Shown: in pieces, positions 16,525 through 25,385 of the stretch
Position numbering within the stretch: position 1 is the first letter of the stretch
How the letters are laid out: every line of letters starts with the position of its first letter
Assembly (NCBI RefSeq): GCF_035978755.1
Contig: NZ_CP108414.1
Location: forward strand, 6,262,001 to 6,326,000
Reading direction: 5' to 3'
DNA length: 64,000 nt
Source of the DNA: Streptomyces sp. NBC_01298
Lineage (GTDB): Bacteria > Actinomycetota > Actinomycetes > Streptomycetales > Streptomycetaceae
Position numbers and translations under genes: made by a program
The notes under the pieces: model-generated
Database searches by the model: none
What the model saw: the letters and a program-made list of their open reading frames with translations, nothing else
Told to the model about the DNA's origin: nothing

Positions 16525-17646
16525 ATGCCAGTGGTTCTGAAAACCTTCGGCTGGTCGTTCGCAGTCACTGCGCTCGGACTGGTCGCAGCGGTGCTCTACG
16601 GGGGGTGGGAGGCCTTCGGGGTCGTTGCGATCCTGACCATCCTTGAGATCTCGCTGTCCTTCGACAACGCGGTGGTCAACGCCGGAATCCTGAAGAAGAT
16701 GAATGCCTTCTGGCAGAAGATCTTCCTCACCGTCGGTGTTCTCATCGCCGTGTTCGGCATGCGCCTGGTCTTCCCGATCGTGATCGTGGCGATCAGTGCC
16801 AAGATCGGGCCGATCGACGCCGTCGAACTCGCGGTGCGCGACCAGGACAGGTACAAGCAGCTCGTCACGGACGCCCACCCGTCCATTGCCGCCTTCGGCG
16901 GAATGTTCCTGCTGATGATCTTCCTCGACTTCATTTTCGAGGACCGGGACATCAAGTGGCTCGCCTGGCTGGAGCGTCCGCTCGCCAAGCTCGGCAAGAT
17001 CGACATGCTGTCGGCGTGCATCGCGCTGATCGTCCTGGTCATCACCGCGATGACCTTCGCCGTCAACGCCCACCAGCACGGCGGCGTGCACGTGGACAAG
17101 GCGCAGACCGTCTTGATCTCCGGCATCCTCGGCCTGATCACCTACATGATCGTCGGCGGCCTCTCCGGCTACTTCGAGAACAAGCTGGAGGAAGAGGAGG
17201 AGCACGAACACGAGCTGGAGGAAGAGGCGAAGAAGAGCGGCAAACCCGTCTCGGTCGTCGCCATGGCCGGCAAGGCCGCGTTCTTCATGTTCCTCTACCT
17301 CGAAGTCCTCGACGCCTCCTTCTCCTTCGACGGGGTCATCGGCGCCTTCGCCATCACCAGCGACATCGTGATCATGGCGCTCGGCCTCGGCATCGGTGCC
17401 ATGTACGTCCGGTCGCTGACGGTCTACCTGGTCCGCCAGGGCACCCTCGACGACTACGTCTACCTGGAGCACGGCGCGCACTACGCCATCGGCGCGCTCG
17501 CCGTGATCCTGCTCGTCACCATCCAGTACGAGATCAACGAGGTCATCACCGGTCTCGTCGGCGTCGTGCTGATCGGATGGTCCTTCTGGTCCTCGGTGCG
17601 CCGCAACAAGCGCCTGGAGCTGGAGGGTTCCACCGCCGAGGCATGA
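16525..17646 (+). CDS. terC: TerC/DUF475 family integral membrane protein
   Basis: A 373-residue membrane protein with about nine hydrophobic segments. The two conserved intramembrane acidic motifs of the TerC/YkoY superfamily are present: EISLSFDNAVVNA in the first half and LEVLDASFSFDGVIGA in the second, suggesting an internally duplicated metal-binding site. A charged cytoplasmic loop (EEEEEHEHELEEEAKKSGK) separates the halves. In Ter systems this is the membrane anchor on which TerD proteins assemble; DUF475 members have also been linked to Mn2+ handling. ATG at 16525 directly after terD. Confidence 0.9.
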   Translation: MPVVLKTFGWSFAVTALGLVAAVLYGGWEAFGVVAILTILEISLSFDNAVVNAGILKKMNAFWQKIFLTVGVLIAVFGMRLVFPIVIVAISAKIGPIDAVELAVRDQDRYKQLVTDAHPSIAAFGGMFLLMIFLDFIFEDRDIKWLAWLERPLAKLGKIDMLSACIALIVLVITAMTFAVNAHQHGGVHVDKAQTVLISGILGLITYMIVGGLSGYFENKLEEEEEHEHELEEEAKKSGKPVSVVAMAGKAAFFMFLYLEVLDASFSFDGVIGAFAITSDIVIMALGLGIGAMYVRSLTVYLVRQGTLDDYVYLEHGAHYAIGALAVILLVTIQYEINEVITGLVGVVLIGWSFWSSVRRNKRLELEGSTAEA

Positions 17647-17676
17647 TCACGGCGGTAATGCGGAACGCTCAAGTGC

Positions 17677-17747
17677 GGGGCGGTCCGGCGGGTCCACGGA
17701 CCCACCGGGCCGCCCCGTCCGCATGCCGGCACCGGATGCCGGCATGC
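17677..17747 (+). terminator. Two hairpins after terC
   Basis: The first is a long stem GGGGCGGTCCGGCGGGTCC / GGACCCACCGGGCCGCCCC (17677-17716, two mismatches, 2-base loop). The second is a perfect 11-bp stem GCATGCCGGCA / TGCCGGCATGC (17721-17747) with a 5-base loop, just before the next ter gene. Confidence 0.65.
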
Positions 17748-17791
17748 CTGCGGGGGGCCAAGCGGGCCAAGGGAGCAGGGGGGTTGTGGGG

Positions 17792-18532
17792 ATGGGATTC
17801 TTCGACGGCATCAGGGGCAGCCGCGGCACGCAGTTCCAGTCGGGCAGTGCCTCGTCGAACGCGATCGAGCTGACCAAACGCCATCCGACGGTATCGCTCA
17901 CCAAACAGGGGGCGGTGCACGGCAATCTGCGCGTGAACCTCTCCTGGCGGATGCGCACCTCGGACATAGGCGGCCGCAGCACCGGCCAGAGCGGGCAGCT
18001 CTTCCGGCATCCGTTCAAGCTGTTCAAGCCGGACATGGTGCAGGCGCACACCCAGGGCATGGTCAATGTAGACCTCGACATCGGCTGCCTCTACGAACTG
18101 ACCGACGGCACCCGGGGCGTCGTCCAGCCGCTCGGGAACCTGCACGGGGACATCAACAGCCCGCCGTACGTGAAGCTCAGCGGGGACGACCGGTTCGGGG
18201 CGCCCTCCGGCGAGACGATCTTCGTCAATCTCGACCACGCCGAGGAGATCAAGCGGCTGCTGGTCTTCGTGTACATCTACGACCAGACCCCGGCCTTCGA
18301 CCGGACGCACGCCCTGGTCACCCTCTACCCGATCACCGGGCCGCGCATCGAGATCCCGCTGGAGGAGCGCCACCCGCACGCCCGCTCCTGCGCCGTCGTC
18401 TCCCTGGAGAACGTCAAGGGGGAGCTGATCGTGCGGCGCGAGGTCACCTTCGTGTACGGGTTCCAGGCCGAGCTCGACCGGCTGTACGGGTGGGGGCTCC
18501 AGTGGGGCCGGGGCTACAAAACCAAGACCTGA
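17792..18532 (+). CDS. TerD-superfamily protein, TerA-like
   Basis: A 246-residue protein that begins [12 protein letters not shown] and contains a TerD-like beta-sandwich ([18 protein letters not shown], then [20 protein letters not shown]). It lacks the full acidic Ca2+ loop of canonical TerD, which fits the divergent TerA/TerZ-like group of Ter proteins. It is on the plus strand after terC, separated by hairpins, and converges with the third terD. ATG at 17792 chosen because it restores the family N-terminus; upstream residues are low-complexity. Confidence 0.82.
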   Translation: MGFFDGIRGSRGTQFQSGSASSNAIELTKRHPTVSLTKQGAVHGNLRVNLSWRMRTSDIGGRSTGQSGQLFRHPFKLFKPDMVQAHTQGMVNVDLDIGCLYELTDGTRGVVQPLGNLHGDINSPPYVKLSGDDRFGAPSGETIFVNLDHAEEIKRLLVFVYIYDQTPAFDRTHALVTLYPITGPRIEIPLEERHPHARSCAVVSLENVKGELIVRREVTFVYGFQAELDRLYGWGLQWGRGYKTKT

Positions 18533-18554
18533 CGGGGCCGCCGGGGCGGCCCCG
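18533..18554. terminator. Bidirectional hairpin between convergent ter genes
   Basis: A perfect 10-bp stem CGGGGCCGCC / GGCGGCCCCG with a 2-base loop, between the stop codons of the TerA-like gene (plus) and the third terD (minus). Confidence 0.6.
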
Positions 18555-18568
18555 CCCGGCCGCGCCGG

Positions 18569-19357
18569 TCACCGGCGGATGAACTGCGGGCCCTGCGCGG
18601 GCAGCCGGAAGGACGGGTCCCCGCCCGGAGCCGGCACCGGGGCCTGGGCCACCGGCTGCGGGTAGCCGTAGGCCGGCTGGGAGACCGGCGGAGCCTGGGT
18701 GGGGGGCGCCAGGGCCGTCGTGGCGGCCTGCGCCGGGGGCTGGGGCTGACTCTGGGCCTGGGCCTGCGCCTGTCCCTGTGCCTGTTCCTGGGCCTCGGCG
18801 GCGTTCTCGTCCACGGAGATCCCGTGGTCGGTGGCCAGGCCGACGAGCCCGTTGGAGTACCCCTCGCCCAGCGCGCGGAACTTCCACGCGTCGGCCCGCC
18901 GGTACAGCTCGCCGCAGATCAGGGCCGTCTCGGCGCCCGTCTCCGGCCGCACGTCGAAGTAGGCCAGCGGTTCGGCGCCGCCGGTCGCGGTGGCGTCGTA
19001 GAGCAGGATCCGCAGGTCGTGGACCCGCTCGAAGGGGACGTCCTCGGCGGAGGCGACGACCAGGATCCGGTCCACGGCCGGTGTGACGGCCCGCAGGTCC
19101 GCCTGTACGGCATCGGTGATCCCGTCGCCCAGCTGCTTCTTCCCGAGCCGCCAGACGGCCCCCGAGGGGTGCCGGGGCTGGTTGTAGAAGACGAAGTCCT
19201 CGTCCGAGCGCACGCGCCCGTCCGCCCCGACGAGCAGCGCGGAGGCGTCCACGTCGGGCACGTCGGGCCCCCCGGTCCAGCGCAGCACCGCGCGGACCGC
19301 CAAGGCGGCCACGGGGATGTTGGAGCCCTTCTGCATCGCGTGCGTCATGGCGGTCAT
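18569..19357 (-). CDS. TerD family protein with Gln/Pro/Ala-rich tail
   Basis: A 262-residue protein with an N-terminal TerD domain ([15 protein letters not shown], then [12 protein letters not shown] and [19 protein letters not shown]) to about residue 180, and a disordered C-terminal extension of about 80 residues dominated by QAQAQAQ and PPQP-type sequence. The acidic Ca2+ loop is reduced. The extension could be a protein-interaction tail. ATG at 19357 preferred, with in-frame alternatives at 19348; upstream sequence does not look coding. It is divergent from the HpcH-lyase operon, from which it is separated by about 185 bp. Confidence 0.85.
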   Translation of the reverse strand: MTAMTHAMQKGSNIPVAALAVRAVLRWTGGPDVPDVDASALLVGADGRVRSDEDFVFYNQPRHPSGAVWRLGKKQLGDGITDAVQADLRAVTPAVDRILVVASAEDVPFERVHDLRILLYDATATGGAEPLAYFDVRPETGAETALICGELYRRADAWKFRALGEGYSNGLVGLATDHGISVDENAAEAQEQAQGQAQAQAQSQPQPPAQAATTALAPPTQAPPVSQPAYGYPQPVAQAPVPAPGGDPSFRLPAQGPQFIRR

Positions 19358-19541
19358 CCTGCCCTCCCGGGCGGGAGCGGGACAATGCGGCCCCCCGTAG
19401 ACCTTGTCCGGATCGCGAGACCTGGGCATGGTGCAAGAGGGTTACCTGGATTTCATGTGCTTGAGGAATTTTTGACTCACGTTCGTACGTACTATTACCG
19501 GCCACGCCAGATCGGCCGCCGAGCCTGTACGGGGGAAGCAC

Positions 19542-20708
19542 ATGCGTCACTTCGGGCATATTTCGCCCACCGTCCGCAAGGACCTCTTCCACCAGGAGCC
19601 GGCAGAGTTCAGCGCCGCCTCCCCCGCCGCCACGCTCGCGGCCGCGCTGGGAGCCACGCTCTACAGCCCGGCCACCCGGCCCCAGCTCGCCCGTGACATC
19701 CGCAAGCAGTCCGGCCTCGGGGTCGTCTCCATGGTCCTCTGCCTGGAGGATTCCATCAGCGACGCGGACGTCGTCGGGGGCGAGGAGAACCTCGTCCGAC
19801 AGTTCGCCGCCCTCCACGAGGACCCGGCGGAGCTCCCGCTGCTCTTCATCCGCGTCCGGGAGCCCGAGCAGATTCCCGACCTCGTGCACCGGCTCGGCGG
19901 CTCGGCGGCGCGACTGGCCGGATTCGTCCTTCCCAAGTTCAGCGAGAGCCGGGGGGTCGCCTTCCTCGACGCCGTCGCGCAGGCGGAAGCCGCGAGCGGA
20001 CTGCCCCGCCTGTACGCGATGCCCGTCCTGGAGACCCCCGAGCTGCTCCACCTGGAGACCCGGGTCGAGGCCCTCGCCGGGATCTCCCGCACGGTCAACA
20101 AGTACCGCGAGCGGGTCCTGGCGCTGCGCCTCGGCGTGACCGACTTCTGCTCCGCGTACGGGCTGCGCCGCACCCCCGACATGACGGCCTACGACGTCCA
20201 GATCGTCGCCGGGGTGATCGCCGACGTGGTCAACGTGCTCAGCCGCGCCGACGGCACCGGCTTCACCGTCACCGGCCCCGTGTGGGAGTACTTCCGCAGC
20301 CAGCAGCGCCTCTTCAAGCCGCAGCTGCGCCGCAGCCCCTTCCTGGAGGAGGGCGTCGAGGAGCTGCGCACCGCGCTGATCGAGCACGACCTGGACGGGC
20401 TGCTGCGCGAGATCGAGCTCGACCGGGCCAACGGGCTGCTGGGCAAGACCTGCATCCACCCCGCCCACGTCACGCCGGTCCACGCGCTCTCGGTGGTGTC
20501 GCACGAGGAGTTCAGCGATGCTCAAGACATCCTGCGCCCCGAGAGCGGAGGCGGCGGAGTGATGCGTTCCGCCTACACGAACAAGATGAACGAAGTGAAG
20601 CCCCACCGGGCCTGGGCCGAGCGGACCATGCTGCGCGCCGAGGTCTTCGGTGTGGCGAAGGAGGAGGTCGGCTTCGTCGATCTCCTCACGGCCGGGCTCC
20701 AGGTGTGA
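19542..20708 (+). CDS. HpcH/HpaI aldolase/citrate lyase-like protein (Ter module)
   Basis: A 388-residue TIM-barrel C-C lyase of the CitE/HpcH superfamily, the form found in Ter gene clusters. Visible motifs are VVSMVLCLEDSISDADV (metal-binding Glu/Asp strand), PLLFIRVREPEQ and LRLGVTDFCSAYGL. In the comparative analysis of Ter systems by Anantharaman, Iyer and Aravind, this enzyme, two PRTases, a HAD phosphatase and usually an ATP-grasp protein form a predicted pathway to a nucleoside-like metabolite. First gene of an overlapping operon: its TGA overlaps the GTG of the PRTase fusion (GTGA). No ATP-grasp gene is seen in this window. Confidence 0.85.
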   Translation: MRHFGHISPTVRKDLFHQEPAEFSAASPAATLAAALGATLYSPATRPQLARDIRKQSGLGVVSMVLCLEDSISDADVVGGEENLVRQFAALHEDPAELPLLFIRVREPEQIPDLVHRLGGSAARLAGFVLPKFSESRGVAFLDAVAQAEAASGLPRLYAMPVLETPELLHLETRVEALAGISRTVNKYRERVLALRLGVTDFCSAYGLRRTPDMTAYDVQIVAGVIADVVNVLSRADGTGFTVTGPVWEYFRSQQRLFKPQLRRSPFLEEGVEELRTALIEHDLDGLLREIELDRANGLLGKTCIHPAHVTPVHALSVVSHEEFSDAQDILRPESGGGGVMRSAYTNKMNEVKPHRAWAERTMLRAEVFGVAKEEVGFVDLLTAGLQV

Positions 20709-23338
20709 GCGGGCCGTTGACTGCGAAGAAGGGCAAGAAGATCGAAGCGGTGTGGTCGGGAACGTGGGTCGCGGACCGGCTGGGCGTGAGCCTGGCGGAC
20801 GGGACGGGTGACGGCCCGCGGCTGGACGAACTGCTCGGGCTGGCGCTGCGGCGCAACCCCAAGCGGGCGCACCTGCTGGTCTCGCGGGTGCTGGGCAAGC
20901 ACGTCCCGCAGTCCCCGGCGGCCGTGTACGCGGCCGGGTACGGGCTCGGCGAGCGGGTCCGGGAGCTGCTGGGCGAGGAGGCGGCCTCGGCCGTGGTCCT
21001 GGGCTACGCGGAGACCGCGACCGGGCTCGGGCACTGCGTGGCCGACGGCCTGGGCAGCGCCCCGTACCTGCACTCCACCCGACGCCCCGTGCCCGGCGTG
21101 GAGGCCGCCGGAGGCTTCGAGGAGGCGCATTCGCACGCCACCTCGCACCTGCTGCTGCCCGAGGACCCGAAGCTGCTGGCGGGCCCCGGCCCGCTGGTCC
21201 TCGTCGACGACGAGTTCTCCACCGGCAACACCGTCCTGAACACCATCGCCGACCTCCACGCCCGCCACCCGCGCGGTCACTACGTGGTCGTCGCCCTGGT
21301 CGACATGCGCTCCCCGGCCGACCGCGACCGCCTCGTCGCGTTCGCGGAGCGGCTGGGCGCCCGAGTGGACCTCATATCCCTGGCCTCGGGCACGGTCTCC
21401 CTCCCGGAGGGGGTGCTGGAGAAGGGCCAGGCGCTGGTCGAGCAGTACGAGGCCTTGGCTGCCTCGGCTGCCTTGGCCGCCTCGGCGGCTGCGGGCGCTT
21501 CGGGCGAGGAGCAGGCCGCGACGCTCGCTGATCCGCAAGCCGGGGGAGGGCAAGATCAGCCCCTGCGGCGTGTGAGCAGCGGGGTCCGGGGCGGCGCCCC
21601 GGCAGACGACCCGCACCCGATCACCCGCGTGGAACTGGACTGGCCGGCCCGAATACCCGACGGCGGCCGCCACGGCTTCACCCCGGCGCACCGTGCGGCC
21701 CTGGAGGCGGCGCTGCCCGCCATGGCTACCCGGCTCAAGGCCGCGCTCGGCGACGGCCCCACGCGGGTCCTCGTACTCGGCAACGAGGAGCTGATGTACG
21801 CCCCGCTGCGCCTCGCGCAGGCCCTGGAGGCGTCCGGCGACGCGGCGGCGCCGGTCGAGGTGCGCTTCTCCACCACCACCCGCTCTCCGGTGCTCGCCGT
21901 GGACGACCCCGGCTACGCGATCCGCACCCGGCTCGTCTTCCCCGCCCACGACGACCCCGCCGACGGCCCCGGAGACCGGTACGCCTACAACGTCGCCGCC
22001 GGCACGGCGGGCGCCGGCTTCGACGCCGTGGTCGTCGTCGTGGACTCGGCCGGGGACACCGCGGAACTCCGTACCGGCCTGCTCGCCGCCCTCGCGCCGC
22101 ACACCGGCCGGGTCGTGCTGGCGGTCATACCTTCGTACGTACCCGACCGGCAGGAGCCGATCATGACCGAGCCCCCGCGCGAAGCGCCGGGCGGACCTCT
22201 GGGCGAACCGCTGCGCGGGCCCGCCTTCTCCTCCTACGCCGCCGAGGACGTGGGCTGGCTCCTCCAGGACCTCTCCGACGTCGAGCTCGAGGCCCCGACC
22301 GAGGAGCGCGAGGAGGCCATCCAGGCGGGCGGCGCGCACTACGCGGAGTCCCTGCCGGTGGAGTTCCAGCCGTCCCCGGAGTACCAGCAGCTCTACCAGA
22401 GCGCGCTGACCGCCTCCGCCGCCCGGATGGCCCGCGCCGTCGGCACCGTCACCGAGACGGTCCTCGCCGAGCGCTCGCCCTCCCCGGTCCTGGTCTCCCT
22501 GGCCCGCGCCGGCACCCCCGTGGGCGTGCTGATGCGGCGCTGGGCGCAGGCCCGGCACGGCCTGGACCTGCCGCACTACGCCGTCTCCATCGTGCGCGGC
22601 CGCGGCATCGACGCCAACGCGCTGCGCTGGCTGGCCGCCCACCACGACCCGGCCGACATCGTCTTCGTCGACGGCTGGACCGGCAAGGGCGCCATCACCC
22701 GCGAACTGCGCGAGGCCCTGGGCGAGTTCGAGGGCTTCAACCCGGAGATCGTGGTCCTCGCCGACCCCGGCTCGTGCGTGGAGACGTACGGCACCCGCGA
22801 GGACTTCCTGATCCCCTCCGCCTGTCTCAATTCCACCGTTTCCGGGCTGGTCTCGCGTACGGTTCTCAGGTCCGACCTGGTCGGGCCCGCCGATTTCCAC
22901 GGCGCGAAGTTCTACCGCGAGCTCGCCGGGGCCGATGTCTCCGTCGCGTTCGTCGACACCGTCTCCGCGCACTTCGAGGAGGTGGCCGAGGCCGTGGACG
23001 CCGAGGTCAAGGAGCTCCTCGCCGCCGACCGCACGCCGACCTGGGTCGGCTGGCAGGCCGTCGAGCGGATCAGCGAGGAGTACGGGATCCACGACGTGAA
23101 CCTGGTGAAGCCCGGCGTCGGCGAGACGACGCGGGTGCTGCTGCGCCGGGTGCCGTGGAAGATCCTCGCGCAGCGCGGCGCCGGAGCCGACCTGGACCAC
23201 GTACGCCTCCTCGCGGAGCAGCGGGGGGTGCCGGTGGAAGAGGTCGACGGCCTGCCGTACAGCTGCGTAGGACTCATTCATCCCCGATTCACGCGCGGCG
23301 CCACGGGCGCCGACGGAAAGGCTGTGGCCACCAAGTGA
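20705..23338 (+). CDS. PRTase_2-TRSP-PRTase_1-PELOTA fusion protein (Ter metabolite synthesis)
   Basis: An 877-residue multidomain protein. In order: a phosphoribosyltransferase with PRPP loop VLVDDEFSTGNTVL (about residues 160-180), an Ala-rich linker (about 245-300), the TRSP domain whose naming motif TTTRSP is visible near residue 388, a second PRTase with loop VFVDGWTGKGAI (about 652), and a C-terminal PELOTA-like RNA-binding-type domain (NLVKPGVGETTRVLLRRVPW, about 800-870). In many genomes these parts are separate proteins encoded next to Ter genes. The reaction is inferred: PRPP-dependent base or nucleoside chemistry. GTG start at 20705 overlaps the previous stop (GTGA); its own TGA overlaps the next GTG. 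Confidence 0.82.
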   Translation: MSGPLTAKKGKKIEAVWSGTWVADRLGVSLADGTGDGPRLDELLGLALRRNPKRAHLLVSRVLGKHVPQSPAAVYAAGYGLGERVRELLGEEAASAVVLGYAETATGLGHCVADGLGSAPYLHSTRRPVPGVEAAGGFEEAHSHATSHLLLPEDPKLLAGPGPLVLVDDEFSTGNTVLNTIADLHARHPRGHYVVVALVDMRSPADRDRLVAFAERLGARVDLISLASGTVSLPEGVLEKGQALVEQYEALAASAALAASAAAGASGEEQAATLADPQAGGGQDQPLRRVSSGVRGGAPADDPHPITRVELDWPARIPDGGRHGFTPAHRAALEAALPAMATRLKAALGDGPTRVLVLGNEELMYAPLRLAQALEASGDAAAPVEVRFSTTTRSPVLAVDDPGYAIRTRLVFPAHDDPADGPGDRYAYNVAAGTAGAGFDAVVVVVDSAGDTAELRTGLLAALAPHTGRVVLAVIPSYVPDRQEPIMTEPPREAPGGPLGEPLRGPAFSSYAAEDVGWLLQDLSDVELEAPTEEREEAIQAGGAHYAESLPVEFQPSPEYQQLYQSALTASAARMARAVGTVTETVLAERSPSPVLVSLARAGTPVGVLMRRWAQARHGLDLPHYAVSIVRGRGIDANALRWLAAHHDPADIVFVDGWTGKGAITRELREALGEFEGFNPEIVVLADPGSCVETYGTREDFLIPSACLNSTVSGLVSRTVLRSDLVGPADFHGAKFYRELAGADVSVAFVDTVSAHFEEVAEAVDAEVKELLAADRTPTWVGWQAVERISEEYGIHDVNLVKPGVGETTRVLLRRVPWKILAQRGAGADLDHVRLLAEQRGVPVEEVDGLPYSCVGLIHPRFTRGATGADGKAVATK

Positions 23339-24165
23339 CCGTTCTCGTAGCCAGTGACCTCGACCGTACGCTCATCTACTCGGCGGCCGCTCTCGGCCTG
23401 ACCATGCCCGACCCGGTGGCCCCGCGGCTGCTGTGCGTGGAGGTGCACGAGAGCAAGCCGCTGTCGTACATGACGGAGACGGCGGCGGGGCTGCTGGCGG
23501 AGCTGTCCGCCGACCCGGGCGCGGTGTTCGTGCCGACCACCACCCGGACCCGCAAGCAGTACCAGCGCATCCGCTTCCCCGGACGGCCGGCGAAGTACGC
23601 GATCTGCGCCAACGGCGGCCAGCTGCTGGTGGACGGGGTCCCGGACCGGGACTGGCGCCGCCAGGTCGCGGCTCGGCTGGCTGCGGAGTCCGTTCCGCTG
23701 GAGGAGATGCACGCGCACCTGATGTCGGTCACCGACCCGGCGTGGCTGCGCAAGGCGCGGGTGGCGGAGGACCTGTTCGCGTACCTGGTCGTGGAACGCG
23801 CGCTGGTCCCCGCCGAGTGGATCAAGGCGCTGACGGAATGGTCCGAGGCGCGCGGCTGGACGGTCTCACTCCAGGGCCGGAAGATCTACGCCGTCCCGCG
23901 GCCGCTGACCAAGAGCGCGGCCATGCACGAGGTGGCCCGGCGCACGGGGGCCACGAGCACCCTGGCCGCCGGCGACTCGCTGCTGGACGCGGACCTGCTG
24001 CTCGCGGCGGACACGGCCTGGCGGCCGGGCCACGGAGAGCTGGCCGACGCCGGCTGGACGGCGCCGCACGTGACCGCGCTGACCCAGGCGGGCGTCCTGG
24101 CCGGCGAGGAGATCGTGCGCGCGTTCACCCGCGAAGTCGCGCGACTCGCCCCGCCCGCCGCCTGA
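23335..24165 (+). CDS. HAD superfamily phosphatase (type IIB, Ter module)
   Basis: A 276-residue HAD hydrolase. Motif I is SDLDRTLIY (D-L-D-R-T, nucleophile first Asp), motif II is the Thr in PTTTRTRKQY, motif III the Lys in RPLTKSAAMHE, and motif IV GDSLLDADLLL. The cap sits between motifs II and III (C2 type, like sucrose- or mannosyl-3-phosphoglycerate phosphatase). It is the expected phosphatase of the Ter-linked nucleoside-like pathway. GTG at 23335 overlaps the TGA of the PRTase fusion, so the two are translationally coupled. Confidence 0.87.
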   Translation: MTVLVASDLDRTLIYSAAALGLTMPDPVAPRLLCVEVHESKPLSYMTETAAGLLAELSADPGAVFVPTTTRTRKQYQRIRFPGRPAKYAICANGGQLLVDGVPDRDWRRQVAARLAAESVPLEEMHAHLMSVTDPAWLRKARVAEDLFAYLVVERALVPAEWIKALTEWSEARGWTVSLQGRKIYAVPRPLTKSAAMHEVARRTGATSTLAAGDSLLDADLLLAADTAWRPGHGELADAGWTAPHVTALTQAGVLAGEEIVRAFTREVARLAPPAA

Positions 24166-24184
24166 CCTTGGGCACACTGGCCCC

Positions 24185-24844
24185 ATGACCAAGGGCAACA
24201 GCACGAAGATCACAGACGAGCTCTACCAGTACGTGCTCGCGCACAACCCCCCGCTGGACGAGGTCCAGCGGGGGCTGGTGGCGACCACGTACGAGGTGTT
24301 CCCGGACTCGGCCGGAATGCAGTCGGCGCAGGAGCAGGGGCCGCTGCTGGCCTTCCTGGTCCGGCTGACCGGCGCCCGGCACATCGTGGAGATCGGCACC
24401 TTCACCGGCTTCTCCTCCCTGTCGATGGCGCAGGCCATGCCCGCGGACGGACGCCTCATCGCGTGCGACGTCTCGGAGGAGTGGACCGCGTACGCGCGCG
24501 AGGCCTGGGCGAAGGCCGGGGTCGCGGACCGCATCGACCTGCGGATCGCACCCGCGATCGAGACGCTGCGCGCGATGCCGGCGGAGCCGCACATCGACCT
24601 GGCGTACATGGACGCGGACAAGCAGAGCCAGATCGCCTACTGGGAGGAGCTCGTGCCCCGGCTGCGCCCGGGCGCGCTGCTCGTCACGGACAACACGCTG
24701 TTCCACGGCTCGGTGCTGGACCCGGAGGCGACCGGCGGAGCGGCGGGGGTCCAGGCCTACAACGAGCACGTCGTCGCGGACCCCCGCATGGAATCGGTGC
24801 TGCTGGCGATCTCCGACGGCATCACCCTGTCCCGCAAGCGCTGA
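24185..24844 (+). CDS. O-methyltransferase family 3 (SAM-dependent)
   Basis: A 219-residue class I methyltransferase of the caffeoyl-CoA/catechol O-methyltransferase type. SAM motif I is IVEIGTFTGFSSLSMA; DVSEEW follows; the metal/catalytic Asp is in YMDADKQSQ and the second acid with Asn in VTDNTLFHG. It starts 19 bp after the HAD gene, in the same direction, so it may modify the product of the Ter pathway; it could also be an independent housekeeping methyltransferase, since close relatives occur away from ter genes. Confidence 0.88.
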   Translation: MTKGNSTKITDELYQYVLAHNPPLDEVQRGLVATTYEVFPDSAGMQSAQEQGPLLAFLVRLTGARHIVEIGTFTGFSSLSMAQAMPADGRLIACDVSEEWTAYAREAWAKAGVADRIDLRIAPAIETLRAMPAEPHIDLAYMDADKQSQIAYWEELVPRLRPGALLVTDNTLFHGSVLDPEATGGAAGVQAYNEHVVADPRMESVLLAISDGITLSRKR

Positions 24845-24847
24845 CCG

Positions 24848-25060
24848 CTACCCGCAGCCGCCCCCACCACAGCAGCCTCCGCCACCGCCCATGGGCGCGG
24901 CGGGGGCCGCACTGGTCCCGCCGACGGCGACGGCGGAGAGCAGCCTGACGGTATCGGCGTGCCCGGCGGGGCAGTCGGCGGGCGCGGAGGAATCGGCCAT
25001 GGGACGGCTGACCTCGAAGGTGTCTTCGCAGGTCCGGCAGCGGAATTCATAACGGGGCAT
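24848..25060 (-). CDS. FmdB-type zinc ribbon protein
   Basis: A 70-residue protein beginning MPRYEFRCRTCEDTFE with the FmdB/CxxC_CXXC_SSSS-like zinc ribbon: a C-x2-C pair in the first strand and a second ligand pair probably in the PADCPAGH region. The last 12 residues are Gly/Cys only (GGGCCGGGGCG), which is unusual and may bind metal. Its stop lies 3 bp after that of the convergent methyltransferase. FmdB proteins are thought to regulate formamidase-type genes, but the role here is unknown. Confidence 0.8.
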   Translation of the reverse strand: MPRYEFRCRTCEDTFEVSRPMADSSAPADCPAGHADTVRLLSAVAVGGTSAAPAAPMGGGGGCCGGGGCG

Positions 25061-25155
25061 GCGGTACAGGCTACGCAGGTGTGGCGGGCCTCCGGAATCC
25101 CCGGGCTTCGGATCGGGGGCGCGGGCGGCGGGTGGTGCGCGGGTGCGGTTGGGTC

Positions 25156-25313
25156 GGCCCTGCGGGGCGAGGTCCCCTACCCGCCCTTCCACCGTTCCCC
25201 GGGGCTCCGCCCCGGACCCCGTTCCTTTCAGCCCGTCCGGCGTTTGAGGACCGGGGTCCGGGCAGGGCCCGGGGAACGGTGGAAGGGCGGGTAGGGGACA
25301 GCCCCGCGCGGCG
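25156..25313. repeat. Dispersed intergenic repeat, copy 2 (palindromic form)
   Basis: The conserved core TCAGCCCGTCCGGCGTTTGA (about 25229-25250) is flanked by two inverted arms of about 45-50 bp, TCCCCTACCCGCCCTTCCAC... on the left and ...GTGGAAGGGCGGGTAGGGGA on the right. Transcription in either direction would give a very long hairpin. The gap from 25061 to 25385 holds nothing else recognisable. Confidence 0.85.
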
Positions 25314-25385
25314 CCACCCACCCCGGGACCGGCGGGGCCGGGGCACACCCCCGTGTCACCCCGGCTCCGCCGGCGGATCAAGGGC

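Noticed and set aside
19542..20708. Citrate lyase beta subunit (CitE) proper
   Set aside because: Length (388) and neighbours (PRTase fusion, HAD, ter genes) fit the Ter-associated HpcH-like lyase; citrate lyase alpha and gamma genes are absent.
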